Below, one piece after another: positions 8,470 through 16,323 of a DNA stretch of 64,000 bases. The position numbers and the translations under genes are program-made. This DNA comes from Microbacterium sp. Marseille-Q6648 (lineage in GTDB: Bacteria; Actinomycetota; Actinomycetes; Actinomycetales; Microbacteriaceae). The notes beneath the pieces are model-generated. The model made no database searches and had not been told where the DNA came from. It saw nothing but the letters and a program-made list of their open reading frames with translations. Within the stretch, counting starts at the first letter, position 1, and the number at the start of each line of letters is the position of its first letter. The stretch is taken from the NCBI RefSeq assembly GCF_943181415.1, contig NZ_CALPBZ010000005.1, positions 62,001-126,000 of the forward strand. The letters are read 5' to 3'.

Positions 8470-8912
8470 GCCTTCGCTCGGAATCGACGCGAACCCCATC
8501 GTCGACGCGAAGCCGCGACATCGCCGCGACGCGGTTCTCGCACGCGGTCGTCGAGCATGAGCCGACGACCGACCCGGTGACGCGTGAGGCGTACTCGCGC
8601 GAGGTGATCAGCTTCGGGTTCTGGTTCGGCGACCCGTCGGTGCCGTACCCCGCCTTCTACGCGTATGTCTCACCCGAACCCGACGGCGTCGCGGACCGGG
8701 CACTGCCCGGCGGCGCCGAGTGGCTCGATCGCGGTGCGTCGCATCTGGCGATCTATCCCCTCGAGGCAGCGAAAAGCACCGCCGATCCGAGATCGGCGGT
8801 GCTGGACTTCTGGGAGGCGGCCTATCGCGCGGGCGCGGAACCGGCCGGGTGGGACCTCGCTCGCCACGCGTGCGTGGACGGCGCCACGGATCCGTTCGCC
8901 GCGGCGCGCTGA
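8466..8912 (+). CDS. DUF5996 protein, N-terminally truncated
   Basis: The 148 codons match, from memory, only the C-terminal half of DUF5996 proteins (usually about 300 residues). The recognisable stretch begins at ATRFSHAVV and continues TREAYSREVISFGFWFGD, then the DPRSAVLDFWEAAY segment. The first 20 residues (SLRSESTRTPSSTRS) are low complexity and look like newly recruited coding sequence. The N-terminal half is absent upstream, where the Nudix gene sits. Either a degenerate remnant captured by the Nudix gene through the ATGA overlap or a functional short version. Confidence 0.7.
   Translation: MSLRSESTRTPSSTRSRDIAATRFSHAVVEHEPTTDPVTREAYSREVISFGFWFGDPSVPYPAFYAYVSPEPDGVADRALPGGAEWLDRGASHLAIYPLEAAKSTADPRSAVLDFWEAAYRAGAEPAGWDLARHACVDGATDPFAAAR
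8775..8803 (-). terminator. Perfect 13-bp hairpin with T-run on the minus strand
   Basis: AGCACCGCCGATC, a CGA loop, and the exact complement. Read on the minus strand it is followed by TTTTC, like an intrinsic terminator for the GlsB/YeaQ gene ending at 8935. It lies inside the plus-strand DUF5996 reading frame, where the encoded residues (KSTADPRSAVLDF) still fit the family. Confidence 0.45.
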
Positions 8913-8927
8913 CGCGGCCGCGGCGAA
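8895..8927. other. Inverted repeat across the DUF5996 stop codon
   Basis: TTCGCCGCGG and its exact complement CCGCGGCGAA enclose a 13-base loop between two convergent genes. It could act as a bidirectional terminator or mRNA end, but there is no T-run on either strand. Confidence 0.3.
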
Positions 8928-8934
8928 CCGGGGA

Positions 8935-9207
8935 TCAGGTGGTGCGGCGGCGCGTCGCCATGACGTAGATGCCGAGCACGATGATCGCGCCGATGATCGA
9001 GCCGATGATGCCGGCAGGCTGCAGGAAGCCGCCCATCGGGTCGGCGCCGAAGATCAGGAAGCCGAGGAATCCGCCGACGAACGAGCCCACGATTCCGAGG
9101 ACGATCGTCATGAGGATGCCCATGCTCTGCTTTCCGGGGATGACGGCACGAGCGATGAAACCGGCGATGAGGCCGACGAGGATGAGTCCGAGAATGGTCC
9201 ACAACAT
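8935..9207 (-). CDS. GlsB/YeaQ/YmgE-family membrane protein
   Basis: 90-residue, almost entirely hydrophobic protein with three predicted membrane helices and glycine-rich turns (GIVGSFVGGFLGF, GIIGSIIGAIIV). This is the pattern of the transglycosylase-associated/YeaQ family, linked to general stress response in other bacteria. The ATG at 9207 has a textbook AAGGAGGCAAC site. An upstream in-frame start would add a hydrophilic extension without a ribosome site, so I reject it. Ends in ATRRRTT. Confidence 0.9.
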   Translation of the reverse strand: MLWTILGLILVGLIAGFIARAVIPGKQSMGILMTIVLGIVGSFVGGFLGFLIFGADPMGGFLQPAGIIGSIIGAIIVLGIYVMATRRRTT

Positions 9208-9363
9208 GTTGCCTCCTTGGTTGGGGTGGCCGGATGAATCTCCGCCCACCGGTCGAGTGCAGATCAACGTAACAGCGCGGTTCGCGCCGCCGACCGCCCT
9301 ACCGCGGGCGGTCCATGAGCGGTATGATCCCGCAGCCCTGCGTGCGCGAACCGCGGTTCGGGT

Positions 9364-9717
9364 CTACCGGCGCGACTCGGCTCTCGCCGCACAGTCCACG
9401 CACCGCGTCGCCGTCGGGCGGGCGTCGAGTCGACCCGAGGGGATGCCGCGCCCGCAGTCCTCGCAGACGCCGTAGGTGCCATCGCCGACACGTGAGAGTG
9501 CCGCGTCGATCTCGGCGCGCTCGACCAGCGCTGCTTCTCGGAGACCCTCGAGTCTCGACCATTCCGCAGAGAGCGTGACGCCCTCGGGGTCGTGCTCGTC
9601 GTCCGCGGAGTCAGCTGCGCGGTCGACTCGAAGCGCGGCCATCCCGGCGTTCAGATACTCGACACGGCTGTCGACGTCCCGTCGACGCTGCTGGAGGATC
9701 AGCTCGGGCGTGTCCAT
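9364..9717 (-). CDS. DksA/TraR-type C4 zinc-finger protein
   Basis: 117 residues. The N-terminal half is a charged helical hairpin (about 5-75). The C-terminus carries a CxxC-x17-CxxC zinc finger (Cys85, Cys88, Cys106, Cys109: CEDCGRGIP and CVDCA). Members bind the RNA polymerase secondary channel in E. coli; in actinobacteria related proteins are poorly characterised. It stands alone on the minus strand. A TAGGGT box lies 9 bases before the ATG, so the transcript leader would be extremely short. Confidence 0.87.
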   Translation of the reverse strand: MDTPELILQQRRRDVDSRVEYLNAGMAALRVDRAADSADDEHDPEGVTLSAEWSRLEGLREAALVERAEIDAALSRVGDGTYGVCEDCGRGIPSGRLDARPTATRCVDCAARAESRR

Positions 9718-9782
9718 GATCGGTCGACCCTACGGCGTCCCTGGAAGGCGCGGGCCGCGTGCGAGTCCGGGTTCGGGCGTCG

Positions 9783-10052
9783 TCACCAGATGACGCCGCC
9801 GCCGATGGAGATGCCACCCCAGGTGAGCGCGATGAAGATCCCGGCGAAGACGACGGGGGCGATGCCCTTGCCGCTGCGCGCGAGACCTTTGAGCAACGCG
9901 ATCACGGCGAGGACGGCGGCGATGATCGACAGTCCACCGCCCACGATGAGCCCGATGAACAGCGGGATGGGCATGAGGACGAGGCCTGCCAGCGCGACCC
10001 AGAAGGCGGCCCAGGCAGTCTTGTTCGTGCGGCGTGCGACAGCGTCTGACAT
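9783..10052 (-). CDS. Small two- or three-helix membrane protein (DUF4190-like)
   Basis: 89 residues: a short basic N-terminus (MSDAVARRTNKTAWAAF), then hydrophobic helices with glycine-rich joints (GLIVGGGLSIIAAVLAVIALLKG), as in DUF4190 proteins. Position and length match this common actinobacterial type, but I cannot name a function. A longer start near 10069 is possible and would add a non-hydrophobic leader. It lies immediately downstream of the tRNA-Ser(GCT) gene on the same strand. Confidence 0.78.
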   Translation of the reverse strand: MSDAVARRTNKTAWAAFWVALAGLVLMPIPLFIGLIVGGGLSIIAAVLAVIALLKGLARSGKGIAPVVFAGIFIALTWGGISIGGGVIW

Positions 10053-10083
10053 GGCACCGATACTCTCATGACCAGGCATTTTT

Positions 10084-10175
10084 TGGCGGAGACGGAGGGA
10101 TTTGAACCCTCGGTCCCCGTAAGGGGACTCCACCTTAGCAGGGTGGTGCACTAGGCCTGACTATGCGACGTCTCC
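10084..10175 (-). tRNA. tRNA-Ser (anticodon GCT)
   Basis: Acceptor stem GGAGACG pairs with CGTCTCC, followed by discriminator G and an encoded CCA (10084-10086). The anticodon loop contains GCT (complement at 10137-10139). A long variable arm (GTCCCCTTACGGGGAC) and the TPsiC arm GGGTTCAAATCCC identify a class II serine tRNA that reads AGC/AGU codons. Confidence 0.97.
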
Positions 10176-10260
10176 ACGCATCCGGCAGCCTCGGCCGCGC
10201 GAACGCACCCGCACATCATAACCCGATGGCGCATCCGGCCACGAACTGACGAAGGCTCGT

Positions 10261-11574
10261 TCACCCGGCGCCGACGGCGAGCCCGGCGACCGCGATCTGG
10301 TTGCCCCCACGGCCCTTCGCGAGATACATGGCCTGGTCCGCGTCGCGGATCAGGCGGTCGATGCCCAGCACCCCGTTGCTGACGTCTGCGATGGCCACTC
10401 CGATGCTCGCTCCGACGCACAGCCCCGCAGGCAGGAACGAGTACTCCTCCGACAGTGCTTCGCGCAAGCGCGCGGCGATCTCGGTGGCGACCTCGGCGTC
10501 GGCGTCGCAGACGACGACGAACTCGTCGCCGCCGTAGCGTGCGATGACGTCGACGTCACGGATGTGCTGGCGAAGGCGCGCAGCCACCTCGCGGAGAACC
10601 TCATCACCCACGTCGTGGCCGAGCTGATCGTTGACGTCTTTGAAGCCGTCGAGGTCGATGAAGATGACCGCCGCACGCGCGTGGTCCACCTGGCGGGCGA
10701 TCTCGTCGAGGCGGCGCCGGTTGGGCAGGTCGGTCGTCTCGTCGTGGGTCGCCGCGTGCTCGAGCTGCCGCTGAAGACGTACCGTCGCGAGGGTCTGCGC
10801 GGCCTGGCCTGCAAGCGCCTCGGCCAGCGGGCCGGCCTCGGCGTCGAAGACCCGCGGGTGTCGGAAGAAGCACGCGAACACACCCAGCGTCATCCCCTCG
10901 ACCTCCAACGGCGCCGCGATGAGCGCCCGCACGCCGGCGCCCTGCATCGCATCACCGAGCTCGGGGGCGAAGCCGTCCGCCTCGGCCCGGCTCGTGATGG
11001 TGACGACGGAGTGCAGCTGTCGTGCCGCAGCGGTGATGGCGGCCGCGGACATCTCGAGATCGAGCGGGTTCTCCCCCGCCACACGGTGCGCGTGCGCGTG
11101 CTCGTCGAAGAGGAAGACCGCTGATTCGTCGGCGCCGTAGGCCTTGGCCGCCGCCGCGGCGAGGATCTCGCTCAGTCGCTCTTCGCTGGTGGCGTCCGAG
11201 AACGCGATCGAGGCGTCGATGATCAACTGCAGACGATTGCGGGTGCGGTCGGCGAGGGCGAACGAGTCCCGGAGACGCTGGCCGGACACATACCGGTCGG
11301 AGGCATCCATGACGGTCAGCACCGCGCCGTCGCCGTCCGCGGCGCGCACAGCGAGAACAGCGCGCTCCGGATCGCGGACCGCCGCCATCATCACGGAGTT
11401 CCGCCCGCCCCCGTCGAGGAAGTCCGGCACACGCACGAGCGTGTCGCTGAGCGGCCGCCCGATGACGTCCTCTCCAGCCCACCGCCGGAACCATGCATTG
11501 GCCGCCACGACGCGGTCCTCACGATCGAGGCGAATGACGCCGACCGGAAGCGAATCGACATCGCACACGTCCAT
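10261..11574 (-). CDS. PAS-GAF-GGDEF diguanylate cyclase
   Basis: 437 residues without membrane segments. PAS-like sensor domain (about 5-95), GAF domain (about 108-265), then a GGDEF domain (about 280-430). The signature GGDEF is intact at 348-352, and an RxxD product-inhibition site (RDVD, 339-342) lies five residues upstream, so the protein should make cyclic di-GMP with feedback inhibition. There is no EAL partner nearby. Ribosome site GGAAAGGAG precedes the ATG. It could supply cyclic di-GMP to distant pathways, but the BcsA-like protein at 32903-34921 has no PilZ receptor domain. Confidence 0.93.
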   Translation of the reverse strand: MDVCDVDSLPVGVIRLDREDRVVAANAWFRRWAGEDVIGRPLSDTLVRVPDFLDGGGRNSVMMAAVRDPERAVLAVRAADGDGAVLTVMDASDRYVSGQRLRDSFALADRTRNRLQLIIDASIAFSDATSEERLSEILAAAAAKAYGADESAVFLFDEHAHAHRVAGENPLDLEMSAAAITAAARQLHSVVTITSRAEADGFAPELGDAMQGAGVRALIAAPLEVEGMTLGVFACFFRHPRVFDAEAGPLAEALAGQAAQTLATVRLQRQLEHAATHDETTDLPNRRRLDEIARQVDHARAAVIFIDLDGFKDVNDQLGHDVGDEVLREVAARLRQHIRDVDVIARYGGDEFVVVCDADAEVATEIAARLREALSEEYSFLPAGLCVGASIGVAIADVSNGVLGIDRLIRDADQAMYLAKGRGGNQIAVAGLAVGAG

Positions 11575-11595
11575 CGTGCTCCTTTCCGCGCTCAG

Positions 11596-11623
11596 ATTAT
11601 CCCTCCGGAACGGTGCAGGTCAC
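11596..11623 (-). promoter_or_regulatory. Candidate promoter of the GGDEF gene
   Basis: Minus strand GTGACC (11618-11623), a 16-base spacer, then GATAAT (11596-11601), 21 bases before the ATG at 11574. It overlaps the 3' end of the LCP gene upstream. Confidence 0.45.
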
Positions 11624-12922
11624 CTGCGCCGCGGTCGTGCCTGCGATGTCGCTGGGAAGCGCCACACGCTCGTCGCTCTGCTCGACCGCAGGGGGCGACG
11701 ACGATGGTGCCGGCGACGGCGCTGCCGTCTCGACGGGCGAGGGGGATGCCGCGGCTTCGGCGTCGGGTGCGGCATCCGGTTCGGGCTTGTCTGCCTCGCC
11801 CGTGACCTCGACCCCGTAGCCCTGACTGGCCTCCCCGGTCAGCGTGAGGGGTTCGTTGTCGCGAAGCGCCTGGAAGAGCACCTCGGCGGTCTCGGCGACC
11901 GGCTGCACGTGGATGCCGTCGACGGAGTACACGGTCGGGTACTGCACGAACACGATGTCCTCGTACGCGACGTCCTTCGCGGCCATGGCGATCTGCACCA
12001 TGAGCGTGGGGTTGGTGAGCCCCGAGCTGAGCACCAGCTGCTCCTGCGACACCTGATCGACGGCCGTGGTGGCGAGGGTGAACAGGGCCGACGGGTTCGC
12101 GAGCACGGCATCCGACTGCAGCTTGCGCACCATCGACGACATGAACTGCTGCTGATTCGAGATGCGCCCGAGGTCGGAGCCGTCGCCGATCCCGTGCCGC
12201 ATACGCAGGAACTGCAGTGCCTCGGCGCCGACGAGCGTGTGGTTCCCCGCCGTCAGCTCGAGACCGGTGTGGCGGTCGCTGACGTCGCCCGACACGCACA
12301 CGTCGACCCCGCCGATGGCGTCGGACATGTTGATGACGCCGGTCCAGCGGATCGCGGCGGCGAAGTGGATCCGCTCGCCGGTGAGCTCCTCGATGGTGCG
12401 CGCGGTGCAGGCGAGCCCACCCTCGAGGTACGACGCGTTGAGCATCTGCGCCGTCATTGCGGGATACTCCCCGCCCTGCCCGTCCGAACACGCCGGGATC
12501 GGCACGATCATGTCACGCGGGAACGACACCACCGTGACCCGGCGAGGGTTGTCGCTGATGTGCACGAGCATCGTGACGTCGTTGCGCTCGCCCCCGTCGT
12601 CCTCGGCGCAGCGCGGGAACAGCTCCAGGTCCTGACCCTCGCACGAGTCCGTGCCGACCATGAGGATGTTCACGCCGCCCTCGATGGCACCGAGCGATGG
12701 AGGCAACTCCCGCTCCTCGTCGAGCACGACCGCGTTCGAGCCGAGCGCGGTTGCGGCATCCCACACCGTGAAGGCGCCCACCCCGACGACGCTCGTCGCG
12801 ACGACGGAGACGAGGACGGCCGCGAGTGAGACCATGCGCAGAAGCGGATGCCGGTGCGTGCGGCGCGCGTGGCGCGCGACCGGTCGGCGCCCCGACCCCG
12901 GGGGCGTGGGCGTCGCGGCCAT
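11597..12922 (-). CDS. LytR-CpsA-Psr (LCP) family protein, second of a tandem pair
   Basis: 441 residues with one N-terminal membrane anchor (about 25-50) and an extracellular LCP domain. Recognisable blocks are NILMVGTDSC, SFPRDMIVPIP, GGVDVCV and GAEALQFLRMRH, plus the arginine-glutamine block RISNQQQ. LCP proteins transfer lipid-linked glycopolymers to peptidoglycan or arabinogalactan. The C-terminal tail is a low-complexity Pro/Ala/Ser/Glu linker. Its ATG overlaps the stop of the first paralogue (ATGA), so both are made from one message. Confidence 0.92.
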   Translation of the reverse strand: MAATPTPPGSGRRPVARHARRTHRHPLLRMVSLAAVLVSVVATSVVGVGAFTVWDAATALGSNAVVLDEERELPPSLGAIEGGVNILMVGTDSCEGQDLELFPRCAEDDGGERNDVTMLVHISDNPRRVTVVSFPRDMIVPIPACSDGQGGEYPAMTAQMLNASYLEGGLACTARTIEELTGERIHFAAAIRWTGVINMSDAIGGVDVCVSGDVSDRHTGLELTAGNHTLVGAEALQFLRMRHGIGDGSDLGRISNQQQFMSSMVRKLQSDAVLANPSALFTLATTAVDQVSQEQLVLSSGLTNPTLMVQIAMAAKDVAYEDIVFVQYPTVYSVDGIHVQPVAETAEVLFQALRDNEPLTLTGEASQGYGVEVTGEADKPEPDAAPDAEAAASPSPVETAAPSPAPSSSPPAVEQSDERVALPSDIAGTTAAQVTCTVPEG

Positions 12923-14241
12923 CAGCCTTGTGCCGCCAGATTGCCGGCCGAGCACGTGACTTCGGCCGCGGTGGTGCCGGGGATGGAATCGGGCAGCTCG
13001 ACGACCTCATCGGTCGGAGCCGGCGTCGCACCGGGCGTCGCGCTCGGGGCGGGCGACTCGACCGGGTCGGGCTCGGGCTCGGGCTCGGCGGTCTCGTTCG
13101 GCGTGGGCTCGGGGGTCGCCGACGGCTTCGTCACGCCACCGGTGTCTTCGGCCTCGTCCGCGATCGAGATGGCCTGGTTGGCCTCGAGCGCGGCCCACAG
13201 CTCGGCCGCTGCCTCGTAGTCGGGGGCGACGCGGTTGGAGTCGTAGGGGTCTTCCTGCACCGGGTACTGCACGAAGACCATCTCGTCGAACGGCACATCT
13301 TTGACCGCCAGCGCGATCTGCACGAGCGTGAAGGGGTTCGTGAGGCTCTGGCTCGGGGTGACGTTCTCGACCGCGGTGGTCGCCAGCCGCAGCAGCGTTG
13401 CGGGGTCCGAGAGGACTTCTTCGCTCACGAGCTTGCGGGCGAGGCTCGACATGTACTGCTGCTGGTTCGAGATGCGGGCGAGGTCGCTGCCGTTGGAGAG
13501 CCCGTAGCGGGTGCGCAGGAACTGCAGCGCCTCGAGTCCCTGGACCGTGCGTTCGCCGGCGGGCCAGTCGATGCCGGTGTAGCGGTCGCGGATGCCGCCG
13601 TTGCCGATGCAGACGTCGACGCCGCCGATGGCGTCGGTGACGTTGATGACGTTGCCGAAGCTGACCTTGGCGGCGAACGGGATGTTCTCGCCGCTGAGCT
13701 GCGAGACGGTCTTGACGACGCAGTTCATGCCGCCGTGCTCCCACGCGAGGTTGATCTGAGCGCGCTCGATCGCGGCGTTCACGGTGCCGTCCTCGGCGGT
13801 GCACTCAGGGAGCGGCACCATGAGGTCGCGGGGGAACGAGATGACGGTGACGCGGCGCGGGTTGTCGCTGATGTGAAGCAGCAGGTTGACGTCGTTGAGC
13901 TGGCCCTCGGCGTCCTCGCCGGTGCAGCGGTCGCCGAAGTACTTGGCGTACTCGGGTTCGCACTCGTCCGTGCCGATGACCATCATGTTGACGCCGCCCT
14001 CGATGGCGCCGATGTCGGGGGCGACAGATTCCTGCCCTTCGAGCGCGACCGCGTCGTCGGCGAAGTTGGACGACAGGTCGTATGCGGCGTATACAGCGAC
14101 GCCGGCGCCCGAGACCAGGACGACCGCGAGCACGATGCCGAGGACCTTCATGACCATGCCGAACGGGCTCGGCGACGACAGCGCGGCGTGGCGCGCGACA
14201 GTGCGTCGGCGGCGCCGCGGCTGCGTGTTCGGCGTGCTCAC
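12922..14241 (-). CDS. LytR-CpsA-Psr (LCP) family protein, first of a tandem pair
   Basis: 439 residues, same architecture as the following gene: basic N-terminus, a single membrane helix (about 35-60) and an extracellular LCP domain with NMMVIGTDECE, SFPRDLMVPLP, GGVDVCIGN and GLEALQFLRTRYG. A Pro/Glu/Thr-rich tail precedes TTAAEVTCSAG, a C-terminal segment also present in the neighbour. The GTG at 14241 (VSTPNTQPRRRRR) follows GAGAGGACCCGA. The longer frame to 14325 runs into the tRNA gene and is rejected. Probable tandem duplication with different glycopolymer acceptors. Confidence 0.92.
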   Translation of the reverse strand: MSTPNTQPRRRRRTVARHAALSSPSPFGMVMKVLGIVLAVVLVSGAGVAVYAAYDLSSNFADDAVALEGQESVAPDIGAIEGGVNMMVIGTDECEPEYAKYFGDRCTGEDAEGQLNDVNLLLHISDNPRRVTVISFPRDLMVPLPECTAEDGTVNAAIERAQINLAWEHGGMNCVVKTVSQLSGENIPFAAKVSFGNVINVTDAIGGVDVCIGNGGIRDRYTGIDWPAGERTVQGLEALQFLRTRYGLSNGSDLARISNQQQYMSSLARKLVSEEVLSDPATLLRLATTAVENVTPSQSLTNPFTLVQIALAVKDVPFDEMVFVQYPVQEDPYDSNRVAPDYEAAAELWAALEANQAISIADEAEDTGGVTKPSATPEPTPNETAEPEPEPDPVESPAPSATPGATPAPTDEVVELPDSIPGTTAAEVTCSAGNLAAQG

Positions 14242-14293
14242 TCGGGTCCTCTCGGATGACGGGCGGGGTCCGCACACCCGACGCAACCCTGAG

Positions 14294-14378
14294 CGGAGGG
14301 TGTGGGATTCGAACCCACGGGACATTGCTGCCCACTGGTTTTCAAGACCAGGTCCATCGGCCGCTCGGACAACCCTCC
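14294..14378 (-). tRNA. tRNA-Ser (anticodon TGA)
   Basis: Acceptor GGAGGGT pairs with ACCCTCC, discriminator G, no encoded CCA. Anticodon loop CTTGAAA contains TGA (complement at 14342-14344) between CTGGT and ACCAG. The long variable arm (TGGGCAGCAATGTCCC) and TPsiC arm GGGTTCGAATCCC mark a class II serine tRNA reading UCN codons. Confidence 0.97.
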
Positions 14379-14487
14379 CGGCGGATGCCGCAGCATCCGT
14401 CGAACGGCGAGTCTATCCGACCGGCACGAACACCCCATTCTCGCCACCACGCCTGTGGACGCGCTGAACGGCGCGCCCGCCCTTCCG
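14379..14487. other. Spacer between tRNA-Ser(TGA) and repeat array
   Basis: No gene seen. It contains a 7-bp hairpin CGGATGC/GCATCCG (14382-14399) directly upstream of the tRNA and part of the overlapping GGATGC words common in this genome. Confidence 0.4.
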
Positions 14488-14636
14488 GACGCTGAGCGAG
14501 CGCAGCGAGACGAAGCGGCGTCCCACCACACGCTTCGTCTCGTCGCTCCGCTCCTCGCTCAGCGACCGGACCCAACGGACGATCAGCGAGCGCGCCACTC
14601 CGGACGCTGAGCGAGCGCAGCGAGACGAAGCGCACT
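14488..14636. repeat. Palindromic repeat array A (3' side of the GIY-YIG gene)
   Basis: One full and one partial copy of the 117-bp palindromic unit. Right arms (GGACGCTGAGCGAGCGCAGC...) occur at 14488-14520 and about 14602-14632. A left arm (CTTCGTCTCGTCGCTCCGCT...) starts at 14533. The array runs right up to the stop codon of the nuclease gene at 14637. The inner part differs from array B units (GATCAGCGAGCGCGCCACTC), so this copy is older or differently recombined. Confidence 0.85.
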
Positions 14637-14936
14637 TCAGCCGTCCCGCTCACGAGATGCTCTCTGCCGGGCGCTCCAGCCCGCCAGCTCGCCGTACCGG
14701 CCCTCGATGAGCAGCCGCTTCTTGGCTCGGCTCCACCCCTGAATCCGCTTCTCCCAACCGAACGCCTCGTCGATCCGGTCGAACTCGGCGTGCCACACGA
14801 GTGCAACCGGAAGCCGTTCTCGTGTGTACACAGCCCCCTGCCCGAACTGGTGCTCGGAGATCCGCCGCTCGAGGTCGATCGTGCTGCCGGTGTAGTACGA
14901 CCCGTCGGCGCACTGGAGCATGTAGACGAAAGGCAT
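14637..14936 (-). CDS. GIY-YIG nuclease-family protein
   Basis: 99 residues, a stand-alone GIY-YIG domain of the small UhpB/UPF0213 kind: VYMLQCADGSYYTGSTIDLE carries the GIY/YIG equivalents (VYM and YTG), followed by RRISEH, and the metal-binding Glu lies in WEKRIQGW. The catalytic core is complete, so endonuclease activity is plausible; cellular function is unknown for the family. It is embedded between arrays of the same 117-bp palindromic repeat, with array A touching its stop codon and array B starting about 50 bases before its ATG. Confidence 0.9.
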   Translation of the reverse strand: MPFVYMLQCADGSYYTGSTIDLERRISEHQFGQGAVYTRERLPVALVWHAEFDRIDEAFGWEKRIQGWSRAKKRLLIEGRYGELAGWSARQRASRERDG

Positions 14937-14984
14937 CTCAGGACGGTACGGGATGCCGCAGTGCAGACCGCCGGCCTGTCCACA

Positions 14985-15405
14985 GGCGCGCTTCGTCTCG
15001 TCGCTCCGCTCCTCGCTCAGCGACCGGGCCCAACGGACGCTGAGCGAGCGCGGCCCCTCCCGGACGCTGAGCGAGCGCAGCGAGACGAAGCGGCGTTAAC
15101 AGGCGCGCTTCGTCTCGTCGCTCCGCTCCTCGCTCAGCGACCGGACCCAACGGACGCTGAGCGAGCGCGGCCCCCTCCGGACGCTGAGCGAGCGCAGCGA
15201 GACGAAGCGGCGTCCACACGCGCGCTTCGTCTCGTCGCTCCGCTCCTCGCTCAGCGACCGGACCCAACGGACGCTGAGCGAGCGCGGCCCCCTCCGGACG
15301 CTGAGCGAGCGCAGCGAGACGAAGCGGCGTCCACACGCGCGCTTCGTCTCGTCGCTCCGCTCCTCGCTCAGCGACCGGGCCGCGAGCGGAGCGAGACGAA
15401 GCGCA
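14985..15405. repeat. Palindromic repeat array B: 3.6 tandem units of 117 bp
   Basis: Left arms CTTCGTCTCGTCGCTCCGCT start at 14991, 15108, 15225 and 15342, an exact 117-bp period. Each unit also has two copies of the inverse arm (GACGCTGAGCGAGCGC...), the second extending to GCAGCGAGACGAAGCG, so every unit can fold into a long imperfect hairpin. Units 2 and 3 are virtually identical; unit 1 differs at a few bases, and unit 4 is truncated and joined to a shortened arm at 15381-15405. This fills the 478-base gap between the GIY-YIG and HAD genes. Long open frames through it (LLAQRP- and DAERAQRDEAA-type translations) are by-products of the repeat. Confidence 0.92.
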
Positions 15406-15414
15406 CGCGCGGGG

Positions 15415-16323
15415 TCAGAGCTGGCGGAGGACCTCGGCGACGCCGCCGGCCTGCACCGACAGGGTGATCTCGCCCGCCGCGTCGTGCACTTCCGGCGGTC
15501 CCTGCTCCATGGCCACCGCACGCCCGCCGTTCTCGACGGCCCAACGCATCATGCCCACGTCGTTGCGACCGTCGCCGATGACGAGCACGTGCGCGGGGTC
15601 GATACCGAGCTCCGTTCGCACGCGTTCCAGTCCGGTGCTCTTGTCCACACCCAGGGGCGCGATGTCGAGCCAGGCGGTCCAGCCGACCGCGTACGACACG
15701 TGGTTCAGGCCGATGCGGTCGACGAGCTCGACGAAGTCCTGCTCGGCCTGGTCGGGCGCGACGACGACGACGCGGCACACCCGCTGCTTCCCGAGCTCGT
15801 CGAAGGCGACGCGGCGCGCGGCGACGAGGTTCCAGTCGTCGAGGTACTCGGTGTAGAGGCGGTCGCCGTTGGGGAGCTCGACGAGGTAGCGCGCGTCGGG
15901 CAGGTGCTGCCGCAGATCGGCGAGCACCTCGGACGCGTCGAAGGTCTCGATGTGCCAGCGCTCATAATCCAGGTCGTCGGCATCGCGGCGCTTCAGCACG
16001 ACGGCGCCGTTGGAGCACACGACGTACTCGGGCGCGATACCCAGGACGCGAAGGATGCCGCGCGTGCCCTCCCACGACCTTCCGGTCGCGATCATGACCT
16101 CGTGGCCGGTGCGATGCGCGTGCTCGACGGCTCCGACCACACCGGGGCTGAGCGTCTCGTCTTCGAGCAGGACGGTGCCGTCGATGTCGAGCACGATGAG
16201 AAGGCGCTCGACCTTCTTCGCGGGGTCCTCGGTGTCGCGCGCGACGCGTTCGACCAGCTTCGCGGCCTTCTTGGGCTTGACGACCTTGATGCTGCCGGTC
16301 TTGGGCAGGTGCGCCTCGGTCAT
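15415..16323 (-). CDS. HAD-superfamily hydrolase (Cof-type phosphatase)
   Basis: 302 residues. A basic 45-residue N-terminus ([19 protein letters not shown]) precedes the HAD core. Motif I is VLDIDGTV with the nucleophilic Asp, motif II lies near [10 protein letters not shown], and motif IV is [12 protein letters not shown] with the metal-binding Asp pair. The C2-type cap between them suggests a small phosphorylated metabolite such as a sugar phosphate. The ATG overlaps the serS stop (ATGA), so it is coupled to seryl-tRNA synthetase; such serS-HAD pairs look common in this group. Confidence 0.9.
   Translation of the reverse strand: MTEAHLPKTGSIKVVKPKKAAKLVERVARDTEDPAKKVERLLIVLDIDGTVLLEDETLSPGVVGAVEHAHRTGHEVMIATGRSWEGTRGILRVLGIAPEYVVCSNGAVVLKRRDADDLDYERWHIETFDASEVLADLRQHLPDARYLVELPNGDRLYTEYLDDWNLVAARRVAFDELGKQRVCRVVVVAPDQAEQDFVELVDRIGLNHVSYAVGWTAWLDIAPLGVDKSTGLERVRTELGIDPAHVLVIGDGRNDVGMMRWAVENGGRAVAMEQGPPEVHDAAGEITLSVQAGGVAEVLRQL

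Noticed and set aside
14985-15405. Tandem repeats as a CRISPR array
   Set aside because: Period is 117 bp with near-identical units and internal palindromes, no unique spacers, and no cas genes.
14790-15467. Long open frames through the repeat array (LLAQRP... translations)
   Set aside because: They are generated by the 117-bp palindromic unit on both strands, have no ribosome site, and repeat the same peptide.
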